From NCBI RefSeq assembly GCF_024623325.1, contig NZ_JANJZD010000007.1, positions 1 to 64,000 of the forward strand: 64,000 nucleotides of DNA, read 5' to 3'. This DNA comes from Acetatifactor muris. GTDB taxonomy: Bacteria; Bacillota; Clostridia; Lachnospirales; Lachnospiraceae. Positions 36,679-45,321 of the stretch are shown piece after piece. A program made the translations under genes and the position numbers. The notes beneath the pieces were generated by a model. It had not been told where the DNA came from and did no database searches. It worked only from the letters and a program-made list of their open reading frames with translations. How positions within the stretch are numbered: position 1 is the stretch's first letter; every line of letters begins with the position of its first letter.

Positions 36679-37029
36679 TTATATATTCTGTACCGTTTCC
36701 ACCCCCCCTATCAGCACTTTTCTGCCGTCCGCAAGCTGCTTTTCCAGCCGCCCGGTTTCTTCCTTCAGCAGTTCCATGCCGACATCTGTGAGCCCATAGG
36801 TCTTCCGTTCATGGCCGGGCAACGTCACGATAATTCCATCTGCCGTCAGCCTGCCCACCATCGTATAAAGAGTTCCTGTACCCAGTATAATTCTGCCTTT
36901 CGTCAGAGTACTGACATACTGCATGATGGCATATCCATGCCTGGGAATGGTAAGAGCCAGAAGCGTATAATAAATGGTCTCGGTCATGGGAATATATTTC
37001 TTCCGCAGGGCATCCTTCAAATCCTTCAC
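36679..37029 (-). CDS. PadR-family transcriptional regulator
   Basis: This is a compact 116-residue winged-helix protein: TETIYYTLLALTIPRHGYAIMQYV, then ILGTGTLYTMVGRLTADGIIV, and a C-terminal dimerisation helix. The family represses exporter operons and is released by the exported drug or by stress. Start choice is uncertain: GTG 37029, a TTG three codons on, or the ATG of MTETIYY; AAAGGAG lies just upstream of the first. The promoter and a 12-bp dyad lie directly upstream, so autoregulation of padR-natAB is likely. Confidence 0.88.
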   Translation of the reverse strand: MKDLKDALRKKYIPMTETIYYTLLALTIPRHGYAIMQYVSTLTKGRIILGTGTLYTMVGRLTADGIIVTLPGHERKTYGLTDVGMELLKEETGRLEKQLADGRKVLIGGVETVQNI

Positions 37030-37116
37030 TCCTTTCCGTTGACTTCGCAGTCATCCGGCCCCTCCCACACAACAGCAGGGTACCGGCTCTGCCGACTGTG
37101 CCAACCATATTGGCTC

Positions 37117-37143
37117 ACGACATGTCGAGTATCGACACGTCGT
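37117..37143. promoter_or_regulatory. Probable PadR operator
   Basis: Arms ACGACATGTCGA (37117-37128) and TCGACACGTCGT (37132-37143) match at 11 of 12 positions around three bases. The dyad starts about four bases past the expected transcription start of padR, an ideal blocking position. Confidence 0.65.
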
Positions 37144-37153
37144 TGTCAGAGTC

Positions 37154-37182
37154 ATCTTAGCACAATACAGACTTTCTGTCAA
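37154..37182 (-). promoter_or_regulatory. Promoter of the padR-exporter operon
   Basis: Minus strand: perfect TTGACA (37182-37177), 17 bases, TAAGAT (37159-37154). Confidence 0.75.
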
Positions 37183-37208
37183 CAGACTTATTCCTCCTGC
37201 AGAAATGA

Positions 37209-38879
37209 CTATTCTTCCCGGAGCCTGAATGTTCTGACAAGCTGCTTAAGTAACCCCGCCTGTGAGCTCAGTTCTTCGCTGGTAGCCGCACTTTCCTGAG
37301 CAGTGGCGGAATTTGTCTGTACCACTTCGGAAATTTGCGTGATCCGGGCACGTACCTGCTCTACTGCATTTGCCTGTGTATGTGCATCCGAGGCAATACC
37401 GTTGAAGGTCTCCACAATATCTCTGGCCCCTTCCACCACACATTGCAGCTGTCCTGCTGTGACATCAGCGATATGAGTCCCCTGTTCTACTGCTGAAATT
37501 GAGTGTGTAATCAGCTTTGCGGTGGACTTGGATGCTTCCGCACTCTTGCCTGCCAGACTGCGTACCTCCTCGGCAACCACAGCAAATCCCTTTCCTGCTT
37601 CCCCGGCCCTGGCTGCTTCCACAGCGGCATTCAACGCCAGAATATTGGTCTGGAAAGCGATATCTTCAATGGTTTTAATAATTTTCCCTATCTCATTGGA
37701 ACTGTTGCTGATTTCCTGCATGGCAACAATCATTTCCTGCATTTTCCGGTCACTTTCGGTAAGCTGGATCTCCATATTTCCAGCCTGTTCCATGGCCTGT
37801 TTTGCATTATCTGCAGTCTGTCTGACCCGTCCGGTGATTTCCTGTACGGCAGCCTCCAGCTCCTCTACGGCAGAAGTCTGTTCCACGGCTCCACGGCTGA
37901 GTCCCCCGGCTGCCGCAGACATCTGATCCGCTCCTCCGGACACGCTTTCCGAGCTGCGGACAATCTGCCCCATGGTATTGTTAAATTTGTGCAGAATGTC
38001 GTTCAGAGAACTGCGGATTGCAGCAAAGTCCCCCACATATTCCTGTGTGATCCGGGCGGTCAGATCTCCTTCCGCAATGCCCTCCAGCATACTGGAGATT
38101 TCTCCGATATAATTTTTTAACCGGCTGATTGTATTGTCAAAGCTATGTGCCAGTATCCCTATTTCGTCATTAGATATAATGTCTGCCGTCATAGTCTGGT
38201 GTCCTTCCAATCCCAGGTTTCCCTTTTCCAGGTTCTGAGCCAATACAGTCAGACGAGAAAGCGGATTGGAGACAGCTCTCTTGATATAAGCACCGACAAG
38301 CAGAATGCCGATAATGATCAGCACTGCACCGGTCAGGACGGACAGCTTCATAGTTAGATTGATCTGTTCCGTCGCTTCCGCCATGGAAATTCCCGCAAAA
38401 ATAAGGCCATCAACCCTGCCTTCCTCATCCAACGTGGGAACATAGGAACACAGATGTTCTTCACCCAGAATGGTCGCCTGCCCCACATAGGTCCTGCCCT
38501 GTTCCAGCACTATTTCAGACAGCTCATCGGAAAGCCGGGTACCCACAACACGTTTTCCGTCCTGCTGAATGGTGGTATAAGCCCTCTCATTTCCACGAAA
38601 AATTGTAAATTCACATCCCATCTGCCGACTGAGCGCATCCAGAAGAGCTGTCTTATCCTCCGGTCCGCTGTAATTATCCAGCTCATAGGCAAGTATGTTG
38701 GTTCCGCTTACACATACATCTTCCATCATGGACAGTGTGAGGCGATAGAACATCAGCAGGCATATTGTCACGACTATAATAATACTAATCCCCAGCATGA
38801 CTGCCACCAGAGTTCCCACTTTGCGGCCGATTCTTTTACTTTTTTGTCCGTTTATTATGTTTTTCGTTTTCATATCCAT
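37209..38879 (-). CDS. Methyl-accepting chemotaxis protein with single-Cache sensor domain
   Basis: The 556-residue receptor has an N-terminal transmembrane helix (about 24-48), an extracytoplasmic sensor domain of about 140 residues of Cache type ([12 protein letters not shown] ... [16 protein letters not shown] ... GLIFAGISM), a second helix (about 200-220), HAMP, and the cytoplasmic signalling coiled coil with the conserved tip. GLIFAGISM and the CEFTIF strand suggest binding of a small carboxylate or similar; the ligand is unknown. Start is ATG 38879 or, with better spacing from GGAG, 38873. It is preceded by a structured leader region. Confidence 0.93.
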   Translation of the reverse strand: MDMKTKNIINGQKSKRIGRKVGTLVAVMLGISIIIVVTICLLMFYRLTLSMMEDVCVSGTNILAYELDNYSGPEDKTALLDALSRQMGCEFTIFRGNERAYTTIQQDGKRVVGTRLSDELSEIVLEQGRTYVGQATILGEEHLCSYVPTLDEEGRVDGLIFAGISMAEATEQINLTMKLSVLTGAVLIIIGILLVGAYIKRAVSNPLSRLTVLAQNLEKGNLGLEGHQTMTADIISNDEIGILAHSFDNTISRLKNYIGEISSMLEGIAEGDLTARITQEYVGDFAAIRSSLNDILHKFNNTMGQIVRSSESVSGGADQMSAAAGGLSRGAVEQTSAVEELEAAVQEITGRVRQTADNAKQAMEQAGNMEIQLTESDRKMQEMIVAMQEISNSSNEIGKIIKTIEDIAFQTNILALNAAVEAARAGEAGKGFAVVAEEVRSLAGKSAEASKSTAKLITHSISAVEQGTHIADVTAGQLQCVVEGARDIVETFNGIASDAHTQANAVEQVRARITQISEVVQTNSATAQESAATSEELSSQAGLLKQLVRTFRLREE

Positions 38880-38965
38880 TAACTCCGATATTCTGTTATG
38901 TTTTCTTATTTAAATGTTAAATGACCCAATTTATGTAAAATACAAAATTCTTCCGGGCATTGCTT

Positions 38966-39076
38966 TTAAGGATTGCTGCTTTCAAAATTTCTTCCGGCAT
39001 TACCTTCACCAACTTGCGGAAGCGCTTTCTTCAACATGCCGAAACCTTGATTTTCTGACATTTGACTTTCTGCCAT
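38966..39076 (-). CDS. Possible 36-residue peptide between leader and chemoreceptor
   Basis: The frame starts MAESQMSENQGFGMLKKALP and ends in SSNP. AAGGAG lies about 12 bases before its ATG, a little far; a competing 17-codon frame starts closer, at 39084. There is no recognised family, no signal peptide and no transmembrane segment. It may be chance. Confidence 0.25.
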   Translation of the reverse strand: MAESQMSENQGFGMLKKALPQVGEGNAGRNFESSNP

Positions 39077-39108
39077 CTTCTCATAACTCTCCTTTTTTCA
39101 GACTGATA

Positions 39109-39225
39109 TTTCCGGACACAACAAAAACCCACACATTTTCCTGCAGAATCCGGAATCACTTCTGCGCTTTTGTTGTGTGGTAGTTTTACGGCATAGCCGG
39201 CCATTCGGCCACTTTCTGTCCGAAA
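39109..39225 (-). ncRNA. Candidate structured leader RNA (riboswitch- or attenuator-like)
   Basis: Transcribed from the promoter at 39233, the RNA could close with a 9-bp outer stem (39217-39225 with 39109-39118, one bulge). Inside are a GGCC-GAAT-GGCC hairpin (39199-39210), a nested stem CCACACA/TGTGTGG (39174-39180 with 39129-39135) containing GCAGAA/TTCTGC (39160-39165 with 39143-39148), and then GTTTTTGTT. A perfect 11-bp alternative pairing, 39168-39178 with 39116-39126, excludes both the outer stem and the terminator-like stem. I do not recognise a known riboswitch consensus, and it lacks the c-di-GMP-I core. Function is inferred. Confidence 0.45.
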
Positions 39226-39232
39226 CACAAAT

Positions 39233-39241
39233 ATTATAACA
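39233..39241 (-). promoter_or_regulatory. Extended -10 promoter of the leader
   Basis: Minus strand TGTTATAAT, a perfect -10 with the TG extension; only a weak T-rich -35. Confidence 0.55.
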
Positions 39242-39416
39242 TATACTAATCTGAAAAAAAAGTTCTTTTTACAGCGGAATACGCTTTCCCGTCTCTCCTG
39301 AACCAGACCTCCAGCACAGAAAGATTATAAGATCATAGCAGGGATTTTATCACCCACTGCCGCATTTCCATGGCAGAAAATCTTCCGGCTGCTTCGTCAC
39401 TGCCCGTCAGCGCCCT

Positions 39417-40151
39417 TCAGTCGTGTCGTTCCTCCTCGCAGTCAAAAGTCTCGCAGAACCTTGCGGCAAAGGACGGCTCCTCCCCCGCCACATACAGATG
39501 TGAAATATCTCCGAAAGCGCTCACTCTGAAAACGGCTCTGCCGGCTCTGCGCTCCTCCGTATAGACTGTGGTAACAGAAGTGGGCGCCGCACAGAAATGA
39601 TGCCAGAGAATCATGGGCGAGACATTCATCAGGCGGCTCAGCAACACACATTCCAGTCCAAAATGGCAAAAGAATACTATTGTGTCCCTGTTCGGCCTCT
39701 CTGCTCTGTAAAGCTTCCCATCCCGGACATATCCATGCTCCGCCAGCAGAGCATCAAAATGGCTGATCACATCCTTATAAATCTCACCCACTCTGCCTTC
39801 CCGCATAATCTCAGTATCCACCCAGGTATCCTGCAGAAAATACGCCTCCTCCGCCATCCAGTCTTCCGGCAGCCAGTCCCAGGCCAAAGTCATTCTCCTG
39901 CCCGCCGCATCAGGCCGGTTGATTCTGGGCCAGAATTCCTGCAGCCATTCACATTCCTCCGCTGTCCTGTTCATCTTCTTCAGAGTCAGAGAGGCTGTAT
40001 CCTTCGCCCGTCCCAGCGGAGATACATAAAATTTCGCCACATCCAGCTTTGCAATTCTCCCGGCCAGCAGTTCCGCCTCCCGCCATCCTCTCTCCGTCAG
40101 AGAATCTCTCTCATAGTCCGGATCTCCGTGTCGTATTATTATAAGCCTCAT
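39417..40151 (-). CDS. Histidine phosphatase family protein
   Basis: The 244-residue protein begins RLIIIRHGDPDYE, with the catalytic His in the RHG motif, and has the second His in IVFFCHFGLECVL, as in phosphoglycerate mutase-like phosphatases. An insertion of about 70 residues (100-170) with DWLPEDWMAEEAYF is not part of the minimal fold. The ATG at 40151 follows GGAGGA and puts the RHG motif at the usual distance from the N terminus. The substrate is unknown. Confidence 0.9.
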   Translation of the reverse strand: MRLIIIRHGDPDYERDSLTERGWREAELLAGRIAKLDVAKFYVSPLGRAKDTASLTLKKMNRTAEECEWLQEFWPRINRPDAAGRRMTLAWDWLPEDWMAEEAYFLQDTWVDTEIMREGRVGEIYKDVISHFDALLAEHGYVRDGKLYRAERPNRDTIVFFCHFGLECVLLSRLMNVSPMILWHHFCAAPTSVTTVYTEERRAGRAVFRVSAFGDISHLYVAGEEPSFAARFCETFDCEEERHD

Positions 40152-40259
40152 TTCTCTTCCTCCGTATTCTGCACAGCAACCTGCTTCTATCTGACCCAAG
40201 CCGCATTTTATGTTCTGCACAGCCATTTTATTTAGTATGCCGTCCGGCTGTTTCCGTCA

Positions 40260-41033
40260 TCACGTCGCCACATCCAGCACCATCATCAGCACAAAGCCCA
40301 CCGCTGCACCAATGGTTCCGATATTTGTATGGTCTCCGGCCTGGGCTTCCGGAATCAGTTCATCCACCACCACATAAATCATTGCCCCTGCCGCAAAGGC
40401 CAGCAGACCCGGAAGTATCCGGACCACCTGCTCAGCCAGCAGCAGCGTCACCAGAGCGCCCACCGGTTCCACCGCCCCTGACAGCACGCCGTACCAGAAC
40501 GCCTTTATCCGCGAGACGCCTGTACTTCGAAGCGGCATGGATATAATCGCCCCTTCCGGGAAATTCTGAATGGCAATTCCCAGAGCCAGCGCCAGGGCTC
40601 CTGTCATGGTCATACCTGTATTCTCCAGCATGGCTCCCGCCAGGGTCACTCCCACAGCCATACCTTCCGGCAGATTATGAAGCGTTACCGCCAGCATCAG
40701 CATGGTAGTCTTCTGAAAGCCTGTTTTCATCCCCTCCGGCCTGGCATTTTCTCTGTCCAGATGGGGAACAACCATATCCAGCAACAGCAGAAAGCCAACT
40801 CCCAGAAGAAATCCTGCCGCCGCAGGAAACCAGGCATTTCCTCCCTGTTCTTCCGCCATCTCAAGAGCCGGAATCAAAAGCGACCACACTGACGCCGCAA
40901 TCATGACTCCGGAGGCAAAACCCAGCAGGAATTTTTCCAGCCGGAAATTCATTTTCTCTCTCAGGCAAAATACCATAGCCGCTCCCAGGGATGTCCCCAG
41001 AAAAGGCAGCGCCAATACTCCAAATTCTTCCAT
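40260..41033 (-). CDS. ZIP-family divalent metal transporter
   Basis: The 257-residue protein has about eight membrane segments. The metal-binding motifs are in helices 4 and 5: HNLPEGMAVG and QNFPEGAIIS. ZIP proteins take up zinc or other divalent cations. GGGAG precedes the ATG. It lies beside the metal efflux ATPase but is separated by a hairpin, so it is probably transcribed alone. Confidence 0.93.
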   Translation of the reverse strand: MEEFGVLALPFLGTSLGAAMVFCLREKMNFRLEKFLLGFASGVMIAASVWSLLIPALEMAEEQGGNAWFPAAAGFLLGVGFLLLLDMVVPHLDRENARPEGMKTGFQKTTMLMLAVTLHNLPEGMAVGVTLAGAMLENTGMTMTGALALALGIAIQNFPEGAIISMPLRSTGVSRIKAFWYGVLSGAVEPVGALVTLLLAEQVVRILPGLLAFAAGAMIYVVVDELIPEAQAGDHTNIGTIGAAVGFVLMMVLDVAT

Positions 41034-41151
41034 ATCACTCCCTTTTACAGCAGAAAGGCCCCTTTCTCCCGTTTTCCTTCACGCAAATCATTTTCATGAA
41101 TTATAGTATGCGCCATTGCATGTTTATAATGCAGATTCAGGAAGTGATTTT

Positions 41152-41187
41152 ACGTGGCGGTTCCGTCAGCTCACCGAACCGCCACGT
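41152..41187. terminator. Perfect 12-bp hairpin between metal transport genes
   Basis: ACGTGGCGGTTC (41152-41163) and GAACCGCCACGT (41176-41187) with a 12-base loop. It is placed as the terminator of the P-type ATPase gene but lacks a T-run on either strand, so it may work with a factor or as an mRNA-stabilising end. Confidence 0.55.
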
Positions 41188-41221
41188 GACTTATATGGTC
41201 ATTATAAATGTTCTTTCCTGT

Positions 41222-43168
41222 TCAGGCAAGCCCCTTTTTCACCTGCAGGCACCTGATGGCATTCAGCACTGCCAGCACCATGACACCCACATCGGCAAAA
41301 ATGGCAATCCACATATTGGCAATGCCCACAGCCCCCAACGCCAGACAAATTGCTTTCACCGCAAGTGCAAACACAATATTTTCATATACAATACGCAGAC
41401 ACTTTCGGGAAATCTTCACGGCAAGTGCAAGTTTCATTGGGTTATCATCCATCAGTACAATATCCGCAGCCTCGATGGCGGCATCGGATCCCAACGCCCC
41501 CATGGCCACGCCGATATCCGCTCTGGACAGTACAGGTGCATCATTGATGCCGTCTCCCACAAAAGCAAGCACCTCTTTCGGAGCTTTCGCCGCCAGCAAT
41601 TCTTCCACTGCGTTTACTTTGTCACCTGGCAGCAATTCGCTCTTCACCTGGTCCAGCTTCAGCTCCTTCGCCACCCGCTGTGCCGCTGCATTGCTGTCTC
41701 CGGTGAGCATCACCGTCTCCTTCACGCCCTCTGCCTTCAGCGCTGCAATGGCCTCCGCAGACTGCGGCTTCACCACGTCGGAAATCAGAATGCATCCGGC
41801 ATATTTTCCATCTACCGCCACATGCACAACGGTGCCCCCGTTCTTCTGTTCCGGGGAATTCGATCTGAGCACATCGCCTAATCCCAGCTTTTCCATCAGT
41901 CTGGCATTCCCTGCCGCCACTTTTTTCCCATCCACTGCAGCAATGACACCATGGCCGCCGATTTCTTCCACCTCTGCCGTTCTGGAAGGTTTGATTTCGC
42001 CTCCGTAAGCTTCTCTCAGGCTCTTACTGATGGGATGGACAGAATAGCTTTCCGCACAGGCAGCCAGCTCCAGGAGCACTTCCTGTGCTTTCTCTCCCTC
42101 TAAAGCTGTGAATTCCTCATCCACATGCACTTCCGTCACCTGGAATACCCCTTTAGTCAGGGTTCCTGTCTTATCGAAGACCACGTATTTCGTCCGTGCC
42201 AGCGCTTCCAGGTAATTGGAACCCTTCACCAGAATACCGCAGGAGGAAGCCCCTCCGATTCCGCCGAAGAAGCTGAGCGGAATGGAAATCACAAGGGCAC
42301 AGGGACAGCTGATTACAAGAAAGGTCAGCGCACGGATCACCCAGGTATTCCAGTTGGCCGGGTTCCCCATAAGAAGGTTGACCACGGATGGAATCACTGC
42401 CAGCGCCAACGCACTGTAGCATACTGCAGGCGTATAGTATCTGGCAAATTTCGTGATAAAATTCTCCGTTCGTGCCTTCTTCATGCTGGAGTTCTCCACC
42501 AGATCCAGTATTTTCGACACCGTGGATTCCCCGAACTCCTTCGTGGTTCTGATGCGCAGCAGCCCGGACAGATTGACACATCCGCTGATGACTTCCTCTC
42601 CCGCAGACGTATCTCTCGGCAGACTTTCCCCAGTAAGCGCACTTGTATTCAGGGTGGAACTCCCCTCCACAATCACGCCGTCAATGGGAATCTTCTCTCC
42701 CGGCTGTACTACAATCACTGTCCCCACTGCCACATCCTCCGGATCCATCTGTGTCAGCCTGCCGTTTTCATCCTCCACGTTGGCATAATCCGGCCGAATG
42801 TCCATAAGTGCACTGATATTCCTGCGGCTCTTTCCCACAGCCACCGCCTGAAACAGTTCTCCGATCTGGTAGAACAGCATTACCGCCACGCCCTCGGCAA
42901 ATTCTCCTTCCATACCATTTGCTTCATTATAGACTCCCAGAAGCATGGCCCCCACCGTGGCCACTGCCATGAGAAAATTCTCGTCAAACACTTCTCCATG
43001 TGCAATGCCCAGCACCGCCTTGCGGAGAATGTCATAGCCAATGACAAGATAGGGAATCAAATACAGTGCAAACCTCACATATCCCTGTACAGGAACAAAC
43101 TGCAGCGCTGTCATGAGCGCTGCGGCAATAATAATCCGATATAATACTTTTTTCTGCTTTTTTGTCAT
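41222..43168 (-). CDS. Heavy-metal-transporting P-type ATPase (Zn/Cd/Pb type)
   Basis: The 648-residue P1B-type pump has the transport motif CPC (288-290), phosphorylated Asp332 in DKTGTLTKG, TGES at 179-182, MLTGDSN and GDGINDAP in the ATP-binding domain, and eight membrane helices. SCPCALVISIP, and the missing CPx-cys N-terminal domain, fit the zinc/cadmium/lead group. It has no N-terminal HMA domain; a free HMA protein is encoded 90 bases upstream instead. It exports excess metal from the cell. Confidence 0.95.
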   Translation of the reverse strand: MTKKQKKVLYRIIIAAALMTALQFVPVQGYVRFALYLIPYLVIGYDILRKAVLGIAHGEVFDENFLMAVATVGAMLLGVYNEANGMEGEFAEGVAVMLFYQIGELFQAVAVGKSRRNISALMDIRPDYANVEDENGRLTQMDPEDVAVGTVIVVQPGEKIPIDGVIVEGSSTLNTSALTGESLPRDTSAGEEVISGCVNLSGLLRIRTTKEFGESTVSKILDLVENSSMKKARTENFITKFARYYTPAVCYSALALAVIPSVVNLLMGNPANWNTWVIRALTFLVISCPCALVISIPLSFFGGIGGASSCGILVKGSNYLEALARTKYVVFDKTGTLTKGVFQVTEVHVDEEFTALEGEKAQEVLLELAACAESYSVHPISKSLREAYGGEIKPSRTAEVEEIGGHGVIAAVDGKKVAAGNARLMEKLGLGDVLRSNSPEQKNGGTVVHVAVDGKYAGCILISDVVKPQSAEAIAALKAEGVKETVMLTGDSNAAAQRVAKELKLDQVKSELLPGDKVNAVEELLAAKAPKEVLAFVGDGINDAPVLSRADIGVAMGALGSDAAIEAADIVLMDDNPMKLALAVKISRKCLRIVYENIVFALAVKAICLALGAVGIANMWIAIFADVGVMVLAVLNAIRCLQVKKGLA

Positions 43169-43258
43169 GTTATTGTTCTCCGTTTAAAACAGATTCACCT
43201 TCTGCCAGCCCCAAATTTACTTTGACCTTTGTCAGAGCAGACACCGTTTTACAATGTA

Positions 43259-43480
43259 TCAGTCCAGAAAAATTTCGCAGTCGTCTTCCACCTTCTTACA
43301 GGCCTTCCGCACTGTCTGCATAACCGCGCTGTCGTCCGCACCTTCTGCAAATTCCACCTTCATCTTCTGTGTCATAAAGCTGACAGTTACTTCCTGCACA
43401 CCCTCTACCTTTCGGGCTGCCTCCTCCATTTTCAGCGCACAGTTTGCGCAATCCACCTCGATCTTATATGTTTTCTTCAT
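43259..43480 (-). CDS. Free heavy-metal-associated (HMA) domain protein
   Basis: The 73-residue protein is a ferredoxin-like HMA fold with a CANC metal site (VDCANCALKME) and ends in an acidic DDCEIFLD. It is the metal-binding domain that P1B ATPases often carry fused at their N terminus; here it is a separate gene in front of the pump. It probably delivers or senses the metal. AAAGGAGGAG precedes the ATG. Confidence 0.92.
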   Translation of the reverse strand: MKKTYKIEVDCANCALKMEEAARKVEGVQEVTVSFMTQKMKVEFAEGADDSAVMQTVRKACKKVEDDCEIFLD

Positions 43481-43508
43481 GATGCTCCTCCTTTAACTTT
43501 TATTTTTT

Positions 43509-43530
43509 CATATGAACCATTGTTCATATG
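43509..43530. promoter_or_regulatory. ArsR/SmtB-type operator
   Basis: Perfect palindrome CATATGAAC-CATT-GTTCATATG (arms 43509-43517 and 43522-43530). The ATGAAC-n4-GTTCAT core matches the consensus of metal-sensing ArsR/SmtB repressors. It lies directly after the -10 box, over the expected start point, so binding would block transcription. No ArsR gene lies in this window. Confidence 0.75.
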
Positions 43531-43533
43531 TTT

Positions 43534-43561
43534 ATATTACCACATTTTTAGTTGTTGTCAA
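43534..43561 (-). promoter_or_regulatory. Promoter of the HMA-ATPase pair
   Basis: Minus strand TTGACA (43561-43556), 16 bases, TAATAT (43539-43534). Confidence 0.7.
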
Positions 43562-43744
43562 TACCCAAAATAAAATTGGAGCCTTGACTACTGTCCGGCC
43601 TTATCCAGTATGCTCAACCATCACTTTAGTAAAAAGCAGTCTGCTCAAGCAACAATTTATTCCCTGTTTCACCTAAATCATTTATACTGTCATTGTGCCC
43701 AACAACCGGCGGCACAGAAACCGTATAATGTCAGGAGGGAAAAA

Positions 43745-44446
43745 ATGTTCAATACCATGAAAGTAGCACAGAAAATCAGAGAAGCCAGAATCTCTCAGAA
43801 TATGACACAAATGAATCTGGCAGACGCCATGGAAGTCAGTTATCAGGCTGTCTCCAACTGGGAGCGTGGCAATTCCATGCCGGATATCGCCAAGCTGGAA
43901 CAACTGTGTCAGATCCTTCAGCTCAGTGTAGATGAGCTGCTGGGAACCGGCACCGCCGCAGACACCATAATCAGAGTACTCAATAAGGAGAAGTCTTCGG
44001 ATGCAGGGAATGAGCCAATTGCCATGAATGATATTCAGGAAATCGCTCCCCTGCTTCCACCCGACGATATGCGGCAGCTGATACATGATAATCTCCGGCA
44101 GCAGGAAGAGCACCAGATTGATTTTGCCGCATTGGCCAGACTGGCTCCGTTTCTTGACGAAAGTTATCTTGACGAACTTATTCAGGAAATACCTGTACGC
44201 AGCCTGAAGGAGCTGGCCTCCCTGGCTCCTTTTATAAGCGATAAAAGTCTGGATACTTTAATCCGAAGAGCCGATGCGGCATCTGACATGTCCGGCATTC
44301 TTGCTCTGGCTCCCTTTCTGGCGGATGACAGCCTGCGTTGGCTGGTCGGCAGATTCGCGGAGACAGGGAATCCTGAAATTGTCGGCCTTTATCCCTTCCT
44401 TCCCCAGGAAGATCTTCAGGAAATGGCAAAACACCTTATAAAATGA
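43745..44446 (+). CDS. XRE-family regulator with helical repeat C-terminal part
   Basis: The 233-residue protein has a Cro/CI helix-turn-helix (residues 5-62: KIREARISQNMTQMNLADAMEVSYQAVSNWERGNSM-type) followed by a C-terminal region with repeated SxLAPFxxxxSLDxLI-type segments (ALARLAPFLDESYLDELI, LASLAPFISDKSLDTLI, ILALAPFLADDSLRWLV), about 30 residues apart. The repeats suggest a helical solenoid used for protein contact. The ATG at 43745 follows AGGAGGG. The regulated genes are unknown; it is divergent from the metal-efflux pair. Confidence 0.85.
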   Translation: MFNTMKVAQKIREARISQNMTQMNLADAMEVSYQAVSNWERGNSMPDIAKLEQLCQILQLSVDELLGTGTAADTIIRVLNKEKSSDAGNEPIAMNDIQEIAPLLPPDDMRQLIHDNLRQQEEHQIDFAALARLAPFLDESYLDELIQEIPVRSLKELASLAPFISDKSLDTLIRRADAASDMSGILALAPFLADDSLRWLVGRFAETGNPEIVGLYPFLPQEDLQEMAKHLIK

Positions 44447-44463
44447 AATGATATCAAATCAGA

Positions 44464-44494
44464 AGGAGGATACCTTTCAAATCGATATCCTCCT
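44464..44494. terminator. Hairpin between convergent genes
   Basis: AGGAGGATA (44464-44472) and TATCCTCCT (44486-44494) pair perfectly. T-run weak (CTCTCC). Confidence 0.55.
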
Positions 44495-44533
44495 CTCTCC
44501 GGTTAAATGAGAATATGCATCAGCTCCAAAGCA

Positions 44534-45295
44534 TCAGCAGAATCCCTTTCCGCACAGATATTCATAACTCATTTTCATGGACGCAAAGGGATCATTCCGG
44601 CAGACATCCTGTTCCACCAGCGCCCATTTTGTTCCGGCCTCTTCACATGCTGCGATAATACCGTCCCAGTCAAGGTTCCCCTCGCCCACTTCCGCCATCT
44701 CTGTGGTATTATCCACATTCACCTTCAAATCCTTAAAGTGAACTGCCATTGCCCTGTGTCCCAGCTTTTTCAGGAAGGAAACCGGGTCCATTCCCCCCAC
44801 CTGAAGCCAATAGGTATCTGCAATAAAGCGAAAGGCATCCTCATCTGTTTCTTCTATCAGACGTTCCATGATATATTTGCCGTCCAGCTTCGCAAATTCA
44901 AATGCATGATTGTGATAGCCAAAGTACATATCTGCCTGACGGAACTTTTCCGCAATTTTGTTCGATTCCTCAATAAAGCGGCTCAGATTATCGCTGCTCT
45001 CTCTGGCCCAGCCTGGCATGGAACCCACACCACAGAGATCGCAGCCCAGTGTCCTGTTATATTCCATAATCTCATCCGAATTTTTCTGAAAGTCTTCAAA
45101 GCTTCTGTGAGAAGTCACCACCTGCAGCCCATATTGGTCCAGCACTTTTCGCATCTGGGCTGCGCCCAGAGGTGTGCCGGAAATCTGGACAATCTGGTAG
45201 CCAATTTCCTTCACCTTTTCACAGGTTCTCTCAAAATCCGATATGGTTTTCGTATACTCTCTCAGAGTATAATACTGTGCACCGATTCTCTTATC
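44534..45295 (-). CDS. Sugar phosphate isomerase/epimerase (TIM barrel)
   Basis: The 253-residue protein has the xylose-isomerase-like barrel: metal-ligand Glu and His residues are visible in GYHNHAFEF, ADTYWLQVGG, AVHFKDLKV and WALVEQDV. ATG 45295 follows AGGGG. It is the last gene of a three-gene minus-strand cluster with an oxidoreductase and a second isomerase, the usual make-up of inositol- or glycoside-degrading clusters. The substrate is not known. Confidence 0.88.
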   Translation of the reverse strand, partial: DKRIGAQYYTLREYTKTISDFERTCEKVKEIGYQIVQISGTPLGAAQMRKVLDQYGLQVVTSHRSFEDFQKNSDEIMEYNRTLGCDLCGVGSMPGWARESSDNLSRFIEESNKIAEKFRQADMYFGYHNHAFEFAKLDGKYIMERLIEETDEDAFRFIADTYWLQVGGMDPVSFLKKLGHRAMAVHFKDLKVNVDNTTEMAEVGEGNLDWDGIIAACEEAGTKWALVEQDVCRNDPFASMKMSYEYLCGKGFC

Positions 45296-45321
45296 CATAG
45301 CGGCCCCTTTCTCTGCCAATT

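Larger units (their letters stand above)
38880..39416. other. Long intergenic region with promoter, structured leader and possible short ORF
   Basis: This 537-base stretch before the Cache chemoreceptor holds an extended -10 promoter at 39233-39241, a 117-base structured region at 39109-39225, AAAAAAGGAGAG at about 39088-39099 and a 36-codon minus-strand frame at 38966-39076. I see nothing recognisable in 39242-39416 apart from the end of the phosphatase transcript. Confidence 0.5.

Noticed and set aside
22800..37700. Identical protein stretch in the two chemoreceptors as possible gene conversion
   Set aside because: The amino acids are the universally conserved receptor tip; the DNA differs at many third codon positions, so it is ordinary family conservation.
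39031..39084. 17-codon frame (MRRWQKVK...) behind AAGGAG as a basic signalling peptide
   Set aside because: Too short, no export signal or processing partner nearby, and overlaps an alternative frame.
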